64,000 nt of DNA, from positions 1 to 64,000 of the forward strand of contig JAKSZP010004205.1 of the NCBI GenBank assembly GCA_022478985.1, written 5' to 3'. Numbering within the stretch: position 1 is the stretch's first letter; each line of letters begins with the position of its first letter. The position numbers and the translations under genes were made by a program. A model generated the notes under the pieces. It ran no database searches and was not told the origin of the DNA. It saw nothing but the letters and a program-made list of their open reading frames with translations. Positions 46,229 to 57,458 of the stretch are shown piece by piece. This stretch comes from Massospora cicadina. Its lineage: Eukaryota > Entomophthoromycota > Entomophthoromycetes > Entomophthorales > Entomophthoraceae.

Positions 46229-47701
46229 TTTAAAAAAGAACTAGGAAACTGCGTCTAACAAAAATTATTTTTAAGAGAGTCAAAAGATAAAATCAGAGAA
46301 ATTTTAACGAAGGGAAAGGCAAGACTTACTAACAGATTAATTAAATAATACTCAAGAAGACTAATAAATTGATTTACTATCTTGGTTAAATGCCGATATT
46401 TTTTACAAAAAGTGAACCACATAATGACTTATACAAGCTCACACTTACGGGATAGTTACTAAAAACCTTAACTCTATATCAAAATCTCTTGGTTAAATTA
46501 ATTGTTTCTAGAATAGTAAAAAGTGTGAAATTAAATTTTTTCTAGAGCAAAGTATTAAAAAACATAGGCTATAGTGGCAAAATAATTTAACAAGCTACAA
46601 AACCCAATATTTCTAGGTAAGCCAAAAAATGATTTTTATCTGACCACTTTATAAGTAAAGTACACTAAAGTTTAAAAGTAATTTAACTATGATATAAGAT
46701 TTTTACATTTCAGTTAACAACGTATAAGCAACCGCGCTTTTAAAAAATATGTGACAATAAATTTAAAATTTGAAAGAGTTTTTGTTGGGGTTAGAAGAAA
46801 TATAAATCAAGAAAATTAGAAAAAGTTTATAGATATAATAAAGCGTCGCCAGGGCTCTTTTGTTAAAATGCTAAAAGCTCCATGCTTAGATTTCTAAGAT
46901 CATAATGTTAAGTTAGTACATAATTAACTAATTGTGCAACTTACAGGCTAATAAAATAATCTTTAAACTTATGTTTTAGCATCCTCGACTCCAATTTTTT
47001 ACATAATTTGTATATCCTTGGAAATCTGAATATTTATGCCTAACCTTCTCACAGATATTTAAGAAGCCAAGTTGTGAAATATCTTGGCTTTATGTAGCCA
47101 AACTATCAGTAATACCCAATGAATAATAAACGGCAAAGATATCCCTGAGTATAAACTAAAAAAATTCTGTTCTATCTTTTAACCTCCTGCAAAAATTTTG
47201 ATGTAATTTTTTTCTGATAGATAAGCACATTTTTAGAGAAGTTATGATAGAAAGAGTTATTAAGTAAAAATTACGAACTAGAAAACCTTTTATTTTACCA
47301 TAAAAATAGAACACCTTGCTATATCTTGTAAAGAGTTTCAGATAGACTTTTAAAGTTAAATTTGCTCACTGAACAAAGTAGTATGTCTTTGGAAGATTAT
47401 AAGTTATAGTTCTAACCAAGATTTAGCTTCCAAAGTCACAATCCATCTCTTGTCTATAATATATATAAAAGTCATTATTTTATTAATCAAGGTTTCTCCT
47501 AAACCACAAAAGCTGGGAATTACAATTTTAGCATGGAGGTTCTGTTCAAAATTTGTAGTTCAGCTAAGAACCCAGTAATTTTTAGGATCTTTAATGTATG
47601 AAAAAGCAGTTTAAATTTAATTTTAATAAATATACTAAAAATAATTCAAGTTTTAAAAAATTGTATTCAAAAAGGTATTCTAAAAACCAAAAACCTACTA
47701 T
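46229..47701. other. A/T-rich intergenic region
   Basis: Very A/T-rich with only short frames. It should contain the promoter of the minus-strand gene ending at 44485, but no motif is clear. Nothing else is supported. Confidence 0.5.
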
Positions 47702-48177
47702 TGTACTTCAGGCTTTTGATGCTCGCTGGTGCTGGTTGCACCTGAATTTCGATAATGTTTTGCAGGAGAGGTATAACTCTCAACTGCAGGAATAAAGGAT
47801 TTTAGGGGGGTTTTATACCACTTATAATAAAATACCAGAATATAATAACTACTAAATAAACTTGGTTTTATTAGATTTTTATTAGTAGTGGTGAGGGGTA
47901 AGAAAATAAACCCTCTTAATGTCTCGAGGCTTATTATTTAATGATGTCATGGCTCAAAGTTTGGATTGCTTAGTAATGTCCAAATTAGAGAATATTGGGA
48001 TTCAACCTATCAGATCTCTTTAAACTTGCTTCACTTCAATGGAATGGCCAATGAAGGGTCAATAACAGGTAAGACCAGTCCGTTAGACAAGGATTTTATA
48101 TACCTCAACCAATCACTGTGAGGGAAATTTTTTACATCTGGTGGGACCCCTCTGAGGCTATAAAAGGGGTGGTGTCA
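47702..48177 (-). repeat. 3' LTR of element D
   Basis: On the minus strand it starts TGACACCACCCCTTTTATAG (48177) and ends GAAGTACA (47702), 476 bp. It matches the LTR at 63450-63946 (shared CACCCCTTTTATAG, AGTGATTGGTT, CACTACTAATAA, ATAAGTGGTA, GCACCAGC blocks). CCTTTTATAG looks like a TATA box. A 65-codon plus-strand frame at 47598-47795 is largely antisense to its end. Confidence 0.7.
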
Positions 48178-48640
48178 TGAAAATGGCAGAAGAAGTTTAG
48201 ACTGGCTGCCAGTCAGGATGAATGAGCACCCAAAAAGCAAGCCAGAATGCCAGCGGCATTGCCACTTGTATGACATTGTATGGAGCCACAAATTGGAAAT
48301 GATGGTTTGTTGGTGTAAAATGAGTGTAAGAAACCCAAAAACAAACCAAATGGAAACAACCCCAGACACTGGGGGTCTTGCTGCAGAGGATTGTACCACT
48401 GGTATAGTTTCTACAGGGTTGCTGGTGAGTGGGTTCAACGCAATTGTAGAGACAAGGGGTGAATCCTTGCTTGGAAATGGTGGATGTAAGGCCACAAGAT
48501 CCCAGTATATTGATGGGGATAGTGGCAAGGATGGGATTAAATTGCCAGAAGTTTCTTGCAGTTGAATCCAGTTGATGATGGTGGGAGTGATGGTAATCAT
48601 CAAGACTGGTAATGTTCATCTGGTGTAGGGACAGATAGGC
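48178..48640 (-). pseudogene. Post-pol ORF of element D with conserved hydrophobic segment
   Basis: Two overlapping minus-strand frames (48619-48197 and 48603-48175) carry pieces of one ORF: NFWQFNPILATIP, NPVETIPVVQSSAARPP, SGVVSIWFVFGFLTL and, in the first frame, MPLAFWLAFWVL (48258-48223) followed by IHPDWQ. The matching order in C and G shows that a frameshift lies in the middle. Proline-rich part, then two hydrophobic segments, suggests a membrane protein. The ORF ends just before the LTR. Confidence 0.6.
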
Positions 48641-49235
48641 TACCAGGTTAATGCCATTGGGACTTCGACAAGAAGGATATACATAAAGTAAAAAAATGGT
48701 TTTTAGCGAGAGTTTATTGAAAAGGTAAATAAAGAGAATTTACCAAAAAATTTTCTCAGTGCAATAAAACTGATTAAATACTGTTTGATTGATGTGGGTA
48801 CAAGCAGGGATTGGGTCCCTCAATTTGACCTAACCTGGCAAATTTTTTGGGGAAGGGGAAAATAATCTCAATGGAAACTGACATTGAAGGATTTGGCAGC
48901 AGGCTGAGTCACTTTCAGTTCAACCTCAAATGCCTGAACTGAGGCTTGATCAAGTTTCAGTCAGTTGTCATGATGGTATCTGGCCTGATGAGCAACAAGA
49001 ATTCCCCAGGCCCACCCCATGTAGGGGCAGTCCCAATTGGTTGGAAATAGGTTCAGGATGCTCAACTTGCCCATGCCCAGTTGCTGGGGCATTTGTTTGG
49101 TCAAATGAGTTATGTCAGCTGCAACTCCCAATTTACTGGAGAGGGGTTTCAAACTGTCTTCAGTGGTTTCCAAAGATACCATCTGCACATTAGGGATCAT
49201 CCCCAATGATTTTGAGAGGTGGTTAGCATCAGCAA

Positions 49236-49620
49236 TCATACTGATGGCTGAGTCAAAACTGTTGGCAATTCTGGCAATAATTTGATATTTGTCTCTTTTT
49301 GACTATGTGGTTTCTGATTGTCAGGCTTTATTCCCATCAGTTTTGGGCCCTTTGACTTTGATTTGGTGATTTCAGTGCAAATTTCCTTAATCTGGTGGAC
49401 AAGTTTGCCCAAAGTGAGCGAGAGTACTGGGGGAGGGATCCAAAGAGGGAGGGCTGTTACCCAGCGCTCATCTACCACATGGGTGAGGTCACCCTGGGTG
49501 ATGAAGAAACAGCCACCCTCTTCAAACCCTTTTTATTTGGGAACGGGAAGATCACTTGATCCATGCACAGGGGACGTTCCCCTGACTTACAGGTGGTCCA
49601 CACATAGGTGGTATACTTAA
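49236..49620 (-). pseudogene. Element D pol C-terminal extension
   Basis: Contains FPNKKGLKRVAVSS, then at 49478 MVDERWVTALPLWIPPPV and LVHQIKEICTEITKSKSK. It aligns with the C-terminus of element C pol (56580-56800) and with G at 30860-30600. In C this follows the GPY/F module of integrase, at the place where many gypsy elements have a chromodomain; no chromodomain signature is seen here. A second shared segment around 49190 includes LGMIPNVQMV. Confidence 0.6.
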
Positions 49621-49810
49621 ATTTTAATGGGATGGTGAGGAACCTCAGGTAGACTTCCCTGATTTTGCCACATGGTCAGTACAATCTGACTACCTAAACT
49701 TTCTCTATTTGGCCAAGTATTATTAACAAAAGTATTGCCCCAATGCAAAGGGTTCCACCAAGAATTGGCCAGGGTCTTTTGGTAGCTTTCATTCTTATTT
49801 TGAACCAAAA

Positions 49811-50502
49811 CATTCTTATTACATGATTAGACTTGTAATTGTCTGAAACCTACACTCATGATAGTTGGTATGTATGTGCAGCTTGGGTGTTAGAGTATCA
49901 AGTATGTAAGGAATTTTTCAATTCAAATTTAGCATCAAAAATTTCAAATAATGTTAATCTATATATCAATAATATACAAAAAATTCTTTCCTTATTTATT
50001 TACCTATGTATGCAAAATTTGGTATTTGCCTCTTGGGTATTGGGTTCTCAAGTAGGTAAGGATTTTTGAAATTTACAGTTTTTAAATACAAGGTTGTAAA
50101 AAATGTGAATATATATCTAAATATAGAATTTCAGTTTTAATAAAATAGCTCTTGACCATAAAATCTATGAATTTGAAAGTTGGAATGAGAGTTTAGTTAA
50201 AAAAAAATTTAGTTCTATTAAGAAACCTTTATCACTAGGATACTTTTCATATATAAAATCTGATTTTAATTTTTTAATAAATTCTATTATGAAACAATCT
50301 ATAACTGAAAGTGTATTTTAGTTATTCTAAAATATCATTAAACAATGATTATGGAGCTTGCTATGTATATGCAGCTTGATTTAAAAATTTTTGAGCAGAA
50401 AAGGTTTTAAAACTTGATTTTAACAAAAAAAATTAAAAAACCATGAATCCTTATTTTTATAAGCTAATTCTAATCATACAGAGTCATTAAAACCTTGGGC
50501 TT
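49811..50502. other. A/T-rich spacer with imperfect direct repeats
   Basis: Imperfect repeats of about 50 bp: GCAGCTTGGGTGTTAGAGTA at 49877 and GCCTCTTGGGTATTGGGTTC at 50028, each followed by TCAAGTA.GTAAGGA; a weaker third unit may be near 50365. No gene is supported. Confidence 0.35.
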
Positions 50503-51436
50503 TGTTGGCTCGCTTTTAGCCCTAGATTTCAACTGCACAGATTTGTGGATCCTGGTGTTGATTATTTGAATGAGATTGATAGACTGGGGCAATAATAGTA
50601 TGAAGACTATTATTATAGTTGATTCCCAAAAGCCACGTTGAGAGTAAAGTCCAACGCTAAACTGGTGCTTCTTCCTCTTGAGATATTTTGATGCTGGTAG
50701 GGAACACTTTCCCTATTCCCTTCTCACATAGCCAAGCGGAGATTTTGATATTGCTAACCTAAGGATATTTGATCCTTGCACTCTTCTCTTAAGAGTAATG
50801 TTTAAAACAACCAATTTTTAAACAACTAAGCTATCAGTTTGAATCTAATTTTATTAGGGAATTATCTGGAGTTTTTATAGTTAGAATCAGCACACAACTT
50901 TTCAGCTGTCCAATGAGAATATTTGTGCTTCTATACTGGTTTTGACCCTTAGTGTTAGGCACCAAATCTCGTTGGGTACCATTGCCTTGGGCTTTCTAGG
51001 CAGCGTATTCTTTGGGCATTTGGCAGACCAAACATTTGTTATTAGGTACATGAATCCAATTGTTTCAGCTGATGAAAATTCTACTCCTCCTCTGGCGTTC
51101 AAATTTTTAGGTAGTTTCCAACAACTCCAATCTGTTCCACTCTGAATAATTCCCTATAATTCAAATATTGGGGATTATCCAAATCTTGAATTATTGCTTA
51201 AATTTCATGGGAGATGAAGCCTGACAAAATTATCATTTGTTGGTGGCCTCAAATATCATCAGAGATGATGTCTGACAATAAATCATAGATGGTGACTTCT
51301 AATATCACTGGGGATTCTGCCCAACGATATTCTCATCAGTTGGCCACTATTGCTGACCCTCTCCAATTATAACCTAATTGTCAAATCTCATATTTGGTCA
51401 AAGGGTTGGACAATGTGGTCATCTGCAATTCTGACA
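50503..51436 (-). repeat. LTR F, diverged relative of the element III LTR
   Basis: Starts TGTTGGCTCGC and ends CAATTCTGACA, about 934 bp, then CATCCCCCTTATTGACCAG, a minus-strand polypurine tract like that at 33657. Shared blocks with the element III LTR include CAATAATAGTATG and AAGTCCAACGCT. Only a short internal stretch (51437-51791) remains before element C. Confidence 0.6.
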
Positions 51437-51791
51437 CATCCCCCTTATTGACCAGATATCCAACGGAAAATAGAACCCTTGGGATTGGAAGCTGCCTCAG
51501 CTGGAGCTCATATTTGGTTTGTCATATTTCTATGTCCTCAGCATAGTGCAGCTCTGTCTGCACTCAAAGCCCATATGCTCTGGCTGGTATGATGACTTTG
51601 TATCCTTAGTTGCTACCCGTTGCCACCTCTTCTCAAGCACAGTTCTCAACATCATGTCACGCTAGTCCCATCTTTGTATCTCTTGTGAGAGATCAACTGG
51701 TCCACCTGTATAAACCCCAGGACAGGTTGTTGGAACTCTTGCCACCTGTACAAACCCCAGTGTCATGGTCCCAAGACATCATAAGAGGGAC
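51437..51791 (-). other. 3' internal remnant of the LTR F element
   Basis: Polypurine tract followed by about 350 bp with no recognisable domain on either strand. A 107-codon plus-strand frame starting at 51610 runs into the LTR of element C and is not considered a gene. It contains a duplicated CCACCTGTA-AAACCCCAG motif at 51704 and 51742. Confidence 0.4.
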
Positions 51792-52616
51792 TGACCCCAA
51801 GGACAAGGCTGGGAGCCAGGAGGCCCAGAAGGTGAAATTACAAGGCCTCCCAGACCTGAAGCACACCCTAGACCAGCGCTGTGTATGGGCAAAATATGCC
51901 CAGGTTGGTACTAGTGGGGTGCCAAGTGCCTAGCCCTGACATTGGGGCAAGCGTTAAAACAAACTATCTATCAAATGAAGGTGGACAGTTTGATTTGGTT
52001 AGTCAAGGAGTGGGGTTTCAAAACCCATTCCATCTAAAAAATAACGCACTTAGATCAAATCCAACTTCAATCAATCACTCAAGTGAAGTCAGTTTCAGCC
52101 TATTCAACTAATTCAGATGGCAGTATTGCCCTATTGGTGAGTCAGTGCTTGGGCCCACTGCGGCATAACCCCAATTCCCACGTCCAAGCTTAAATACATT
52201 TTCCCCGACCAACATTCCTTGTTAATCAACTTCCAAATAAACCTTTTCCTTGTTTACGCTATTTTAAATTTTATGATATTCTGAACGCTCCTGTGCGCAA
52301 ACCTCTTTGAGGAGGTCTCACGCTCTGTTACCCTTGCCATTGCAAGTACCTTGCAGCTCTCCCCTTGTGCACTGTTTGTTTGCCCAGGTTCCCTCCAACC
52401 TGGGTCGCTTAGCCCCTTTCTATATGTGCACCACGTCGCCTTTACTGGGGTTTATGTTTTATAAAATTTGCAATTTTATGCCTAAGTGGTTATTGCTCCT
52501 GCACCCTCTGCTGGGCAATATTGACTTTTATTCTAATGGCTAGTTCCCTGGCGTTGGGCCTGTGCACCGCGCACTGCCACGCTGGGAACAGGAGAGTTAT
52601 AGACACTCTCCTTACA
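51792..52616 (+). repeat. Left (5') LTR of element C
   Basis: 825 bp, TGACCCCAAGGACAAGG to CACTCTCCTTACA, matching 57951-58775, also 825 bp. Both carry AGGCCCAGAAGGTGAA and GTTGGTACTAGT. The copies are clearly diverged, so the insertion is old. No flanking duplication is visible. Confidence 0.75.
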
Positions 52617-53251
52617 TTAGTCAACCAACCTTTTTTCTTTATGTGCATAAACTTTTTTCGTGTGGGACTTTTCTGAAGTGGAAACAGTGGGCGCCAGCTG
52701 TGGGCTTCAGCTGTCATTTGCCGCACTGCTGTTTCCTCTTTTTCCTGAAGGTTGGAGCAACTTGGCGTTATTAGGGTTGCCTCTAACTGGAAAGTATCCA
52801 CCCTTCAATTCATACCTGGTGGATTTAAACACTTCAATGTCCAAAAGTTGTGATTCCCCAACTTTCCACTGAATTAATCAATTTCCATTCTGATAAATGA
52901 ATTTTCCTCTCCAGAGCATTCTAATAATGTCAGCAAAATTGGCGCAGATGGGCCTGTGGGGTGTTGGCCTTGGATAACGTCAGCCATTCTGTCGCAGTTC
53001 CAGGGATAGGGTCATTCACATCTAAAAACGCGTTTTTAACAAAAACTGGTCTCTATCTCTGAACCATTTATTAGTGCATATGGCCTGGATGAGGACCCTA
53101 TTCCAGTATATCAGATTACCCCTAAGAACCCACGGTTGACCTCTACCATGATTTGGCGCACTCAGGAAGTGGAAAAGGAACTTCATTTAAAATATGATCG
53201 AGTATATGCACCTGCAGAAGGCATGGTGGGGTATGTGGCCTCAGTTTAAGA

Positions 53252-54061
53252 GTGGCCAACTATCCCTCCCCCTTTTTTGATTCCAAAACAGATTCTGTTG
53301 GCATGCTTGAGCCAGAGGAAGAAATTTTTGGTGAATTGTTGTCATTGTCTACCATATATAAAGACCATTCCAGGTATTTTCTATTGACTGCTACCCACTC
53401 CTCTCCTTTAGTGAAGCTCACCACTACTATTTTGGTGGATACTAGCACCTCTGGAAACTTTATTTACCAGTACCTAGCCGACTACCATGGACTGAGTTAC
53501 TTGCCAGGTGATGTGGTTAGGGGAGGGGCGTCCCAAGGTATTCCCACTCTGAAGATCATTGGGACAGTGGACTATCAGGTTGGCAAGTACCACTTGTCTG
53601 ATCACTTCAGTGCAATCAAAAACCTCCTGTTCCCAATCACTTTGGGTGTGGAGTGGTGGCGGAAGCTTGACGTTAGAACTAACCTGAAGGATAATACCAT
53701 GTCCCTTACCATAAAGAATGGTCGCTCATTTGTTGTGCCTTTGTCAGAAGAGAACGCCCAGGGCAAATTGCTTCACTGGCCCCACTGTCTCCCTTGTCGC
53801 CTTGCCTCAATGCAGAAGCCCTCAGTGGAAATTCCTATACCTTCTTGCTTGGAGGGTTTGGAATCCTCTTTTGATGCAGCATCTGACAACGCACTCCCTG
53901 AGCACTCCGAGTTTGATTGTGACATCAAGCTCATGGTGGATCTGGTGTGTATCTCTTCCCCTACTTACCCATTGACTGTCCAGGAGGAAGAGGCGTTGGA
54001 TGAGTGGGTGAAGGAACAGTTGGTCAAAGGTGCGATTTTTCAGCGTATTTCCCCTGTATAA
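53252..54061 (+). pseudogene. Element C protease and start of RT
   Basis: A 269-codon frame contains TTTILVDTSTSGNFIYQYL at about residue 58, the retropepsin active-site region (D-T-S instead of D-T/S-G), then LKIIGTVDYQV and LLFPITLGVEWW, the second half of the fold. The final 40 residues (LTVQEEEALDEWVKEQLVKG) are the RT N-terminus. The frame breaks at 54050-54061 and continues in another frame. Upstream frames at 53100-53250 suggest it was once fused to more N-terminal sequence. Confidence 0.7.
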
Positions 54062-55204
54062 TCCCCCTACTCTTTGTGGAGAAGTCTGATGGTACTTTAC
54101 GCCCCTGCGTAGACTATGGTAACCTCAATAACGTTACTGTACCAGACGTCCATCCCATCCCTTTGGATTCCCAGATTGCACGCTATGTGGAGAAGGCTAA
54201 GGTCTTCAAGCTGGATTGCCTCAATGCGTCAATCAGATCCAGATTAAAAAGGGGCAAGAGTGGTTGACTGCATTCCGTACCAGAAAAGGTATTTTCCAGT
54301 TTTGGGTCATGTCCTTTGGGCTTAAGAATGCCCCTGCTATCTTTCAATGCCGCATTGATGCCGCGTTGGGGGACCTGTTAGGGGTATGCGAGGTCGCTTA
54401 CATGGATGATATCCTGATGGTTTCCCCTGATCAGGAGTCTCATGAAGTCCACCTTTGGCAAGTGGTGGAGCGGTTAAAGGCAGCCAGCCTTACGTTGAAG
54501 ATTTTTAAGTGTGAGTTTTTCAAGTCCCAGGTCACATTTCTGGGCAACGTCGTGTTTGACCAGGGACACATGATAACTACAGACAAGAAGAAGGCGATTA
54601 GTGAGTGGCCTACCCCTACCTTGGTCAAGGAATTGAGGAGCTTTTTGGGGACGTGCATGTTCCTCAAGAATTTCACTCCTAATCTATCTGAGGTGGCGGC
54701 TCCCCTATACAAGGCTAGCGGTGCTAAGGTGCTCCAGTAGTCCCCACTTTGGAGGATGCTTTTCAAGTAGTGAAGTGCACACTTTTGTCCACAACAGTTC
54801 TTTGCCATGTCAATCCTTTAAAGGAGTTCATTGTGTCTATGGATGCCTCCAACTTCGCCATAGTGGCTGCCTTGTTACAAGTAGGCGAAGATGGGATAGA
54901 GCATCCGGTGGGATATTTTTCTAGGAAAATGTCTTTACCAGAGTTGAATTACGCCGTTTATGATAAGGAGTTATTGGCAGTGGTGGAGGCACTGACTTAT
55001 TGGAGTCACCACTTGCATGGCTCATCCCAACCTTTCTGGGTATGTACAGACCACCGTGCCTTGCTGTACTACTGCGCTCCTCATGTACTAACCCCGCGGC
55101 AGACCTGTTGGAATAAGACCCTTGCCCAATTAGCATTCATGTATGAGTTCACCAAGGGCAAGGATAATGGTTTGGCGGATGCTTTGAGCTCAACCCTGCT
55201 TTAG
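54040..55204 (+). pseudogene. Element C reverse transcriptase and RNase H
   Basis: Frames 54004-54267 (VEKSDGTLRPCVDYGNLN, the first RT blocks) and 54216-54740 (FQFWVMSFGLKNAPAIFQ, AYMDDILMVS with an intact YxDD box, FLGTCMFLKNFTPNLS) form the RT. RNase H at 54749-55204 has FIVSMDASNFAIVAALLQ, YDKELLAVVEAL, CTDHRALLYY and NGLADALSS, with its acidic residues in place. Two frameshifts and a stop at 54739 separate the pieces. Confidence 0.85.
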
Positions 55205-55449
55205 CGCCTGATCCCAAGGAGGTAGAAGTTCACAACACCCAGGTGATGATTCCTCCAAGTAAACTTCTGCCTCAACGACCCTCTCCCCTGGCCAACGAGC
55301 CAGCGCTTGCACCTCTGGAAAACGCGGAGGAATATAGTATGTTCAGGAAGATAGTCCTTTCTGGCCACTGGCAGCGGAATATACTACGTTACTTGCTAAG
55401 TGTGAGTTGAATCAAGAGGATCTCTCCAGGGGCTATCACATGAAGGATG

Positions 55450-56490
55450 AGATGGTGTGGTTCCAGGGGCGCCTATGGGTTCCTGCTGGACCACTTCGCC
55501 TGGAAAATTATCTGGGATCATCATGATGGACTTACCATTGGTCATCCTGGTAAAGCGAAGACATTAGAGTTAATCTGGCGCAAATACAATTGGAAGGGCT
55601 TGCCTGCTCAGGTGGGGCGGTACTGTAAGGAATGTTTAGTCTGCAACCAAATAAAGCCAAATCGTCAACCTTTAATGGGGTTGTTTGTACCTGTCCAGAA
55701 AGCTGAAGGGCCCTGGACTTTCCTATTGGTGGACTTTATTGTAGAACTACCTGTATCTGATGGTTACGATGCCATCATGGTGGTGGACTGGTTTACAAAG
55801 TTCGCCCACTTCATTCCGTGCAGAACTACAATACTCGTGGCTGAGATGGCCAGGCTTTTCGTCATGCATGTGTTTGCACTCCATGGAGTTCCCCAAGAGA
55901 TTATCAGTGACCGGGGACCCCAGTTTACCTCTGTCTTTTAGGAAGAGTTGTGTAAGACTCTCTAGATTCGCCCTTGTCATTCAACTGCCTATCACCCATA
56001 ATCAGATGGGCAGACTGAACGAGTGAACCAGTGCTTTATGCAGTTCCTGCGGTGTTACACCGCCGCAGATCATTCAGATTGGGCTTCTCACCTACCAATG
56101 GCCCATTTTAGCTACAATAATACCTTGCACTCCTTGATTGGTTATTCCCCATTTTTTGCCAGCCATGGCTTTAACCCCACCTTTAACATGGAGCCCAGCC
56201 GTGGGTCTAAGGTTGAAACGGTGGTGGACTAAGCCAAGACAATCAAGAAGGTCCAACAGGGGTTTCAACAAGCTTGGAGGCGGCAATGCAGGTGTATAAA
56301 GAGAAAGCTGATGGGAAGCGCCGAGTGGGTCCTGCATACAAGGAAGGGGATCTCGTGATGCTTGATGCTCATAACATCCCTATCAAGCAGCCATTCAAGA
56401 AGCTAGGAACTAAGAGGATTAGAACTTACCGCGTTGTTAGAAAGGTGGGCCATGCCTCATACCAGCTGAATCTTCCCCCTTCATTTCATA
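55450..56490 (+). pseudogene. Element C integrase
   Basis: The zinc-binding HHCC module is readable (H...H with GHPGKAKTLELIWRKYNW, then CKECLVCNQIK). In the core, LLVDFIVELP carries the first Asp, IISDRGPQFTSVF the second, and SDGQTERVNQ (after a stop at 55940) the Glu. The GPY/F-type module follows at 56400-56480 (RTYRVVRKVGHASYQLNLP). All catalytic residues are present, but stops at 55940 and 56230 and a frameshift near 56270 break the frame. Confidence 0.85.
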
Positions 56491-57035
56491 TCTTCTCAGT
56501 GTTTCATGAGAGCAAAATCACGTTGTTCGAGGATGTAAGTCCCAGGGAACGTCCCCTGGCTGTTGATCGGGCCATCTTCCCATTCCTGAGTAAAAAGACA
56601 CTGAAGAAGATGGCGGTACCCCTCATTATACAGGGCAATCTCACTCACATAGTAGATGAGCGATGGGTAACAGCCTTTCCACTTTGGATCCCACCCCCAG
56701 TACCCACACTCATCTCAGCAGAACTGTTATGGGCAATTAGCAAAATTTGCGCCAAAATTGTTGAACTGAAATCAGCCAGATCTAATTTGAGTGGCAATCT
56801 AGTCGATGCCCAAATCTCAAATGGCTGGAAAGACATGAAGACTGAGGTATCAGCTGGAACGCCCAATGGCTCCAATTCAATCAATATGCTGATCAAACAA
56901 AGCACCCTCCTACCAAAGTCATTGAGGATCATCCTTGACAATCAGGCTCTAGCATCGGGCGCCACCAATGAGGGTTTGAAGCCCCCAGTAGGTAATTCAG
57001 GCATTGTGGCCAATGTGATGCTATTGACCAAATGA
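56490..57035 (+). CDS. Element C pol C-terminal extension
   Basis: The frame 56274-57035 (253 codons) ends pol. After the GPY/F module come FHVF-type residues (FSVFHESKITLFED) and about 170 further residues: RAIFPFLSKKTLKKMAVPL, VDERWVTAFPLWIPPPVP, then a Ser/Asn-rich part and LDNQALASGATNEGLKPPV. No chromodomain aromatic cage is visible. The block VDERWVTA.PLW.PPPV is conserved in D (49478) and G (30700). Role unknown; in the family this position helps target integration. Part of a broken polyprotein. Confidence 0.6.
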   Translation: MFSVFHESKITLFEDVSPRERPLAVDRAIFPFLSKKTLKKMAVPLIIQGNLTHIVDERWVTAFPLWIPPPVPTLISAELLWAISKICAKIVELKSARSNLSGNLVDAQISNGWKDMKTEVSAGTPNGSNSINMLIKQSTLLPKSLRIILDNQALASGATNEGLKPPVGNSGIVANVMLLTK

Positions 57036-57039
57036 ACGG

Positions 57040-57458
57040 CCCAGCAACTGAATGTGGGCGGGTTGGGCGTCCCAAACCCGTTCCCAATCAAAGGGACCCG
57101 CCCCTATGTGGGGTGGCCTTGGGAATTCCCATCACTTGTCAGGCCAAATGCCATTATGCCAACCATCAGAAACATAGTTGAGCCTCAGTTCAGACATTTG
57201 AGGTGAATTGACAGTGACTTGGTCCACCGCCAAATTTTGTGATTTCAGTTCTCAAGGAACAAACCCGCCCATTTTTGAACATTTGCCAGTTATGTTGAAA
57301 TTGTGGGACCTGATCCTGGCTTGTCACTACCCCAATCGACCACTATTTAATCAGTTGCATAGCACTAAGAAAATTGTTGGTCAATTTTCTTCCTTTTCCT
57401 TGAATAAAATTTTGCAAAAAAACAAATGATTTTATAATCTCTTCTGACTTCATCCCTG
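57040..57458 (+). other. Spacer between pol and post-pol ORF of element C
   Basis: Conserved at the DNA level with D (49300-48700) and G (22140-21990), including the GCGGGTTGGGCGTCCCAAACCC tract near 57060 in shortened form. No coding frame is convincing. It may hold untranslated or splice signals for the downstream ORF. Confidence 0.35.

Larger units (their letters stand above)
47702..49810 (-). mobile_element. Element D, internally deleted relative of C and G
   Basis: In minus-strand order: a short segment reading QKTLANSWWNPLHWGNTF (49790-49730), the pol C-terminal extension (49600-49236, VDERWVTALPLWIPPPV), the shared tract near 49060, the post-pol ORF (48619-48178) and the 3' LTR. RT, RNase H and integrase core are absent, so this is a deletion derivative that could move only with help. 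No 5' LTR was found right of 49810. Confidence 0.65.

Noticed and set aside
47598..47795. 65-codon plus-strand gene
   Set aside because: Its second half is antisense to the end of the LTR of element D, which has a homologous copy at 63900-63946. Not a gene.
51610..51933. 107-codon plus-strand frame
   Set aside because: It crosses the border between the LTR F element remnant and the LTR of element C, so it cannot be one gene.
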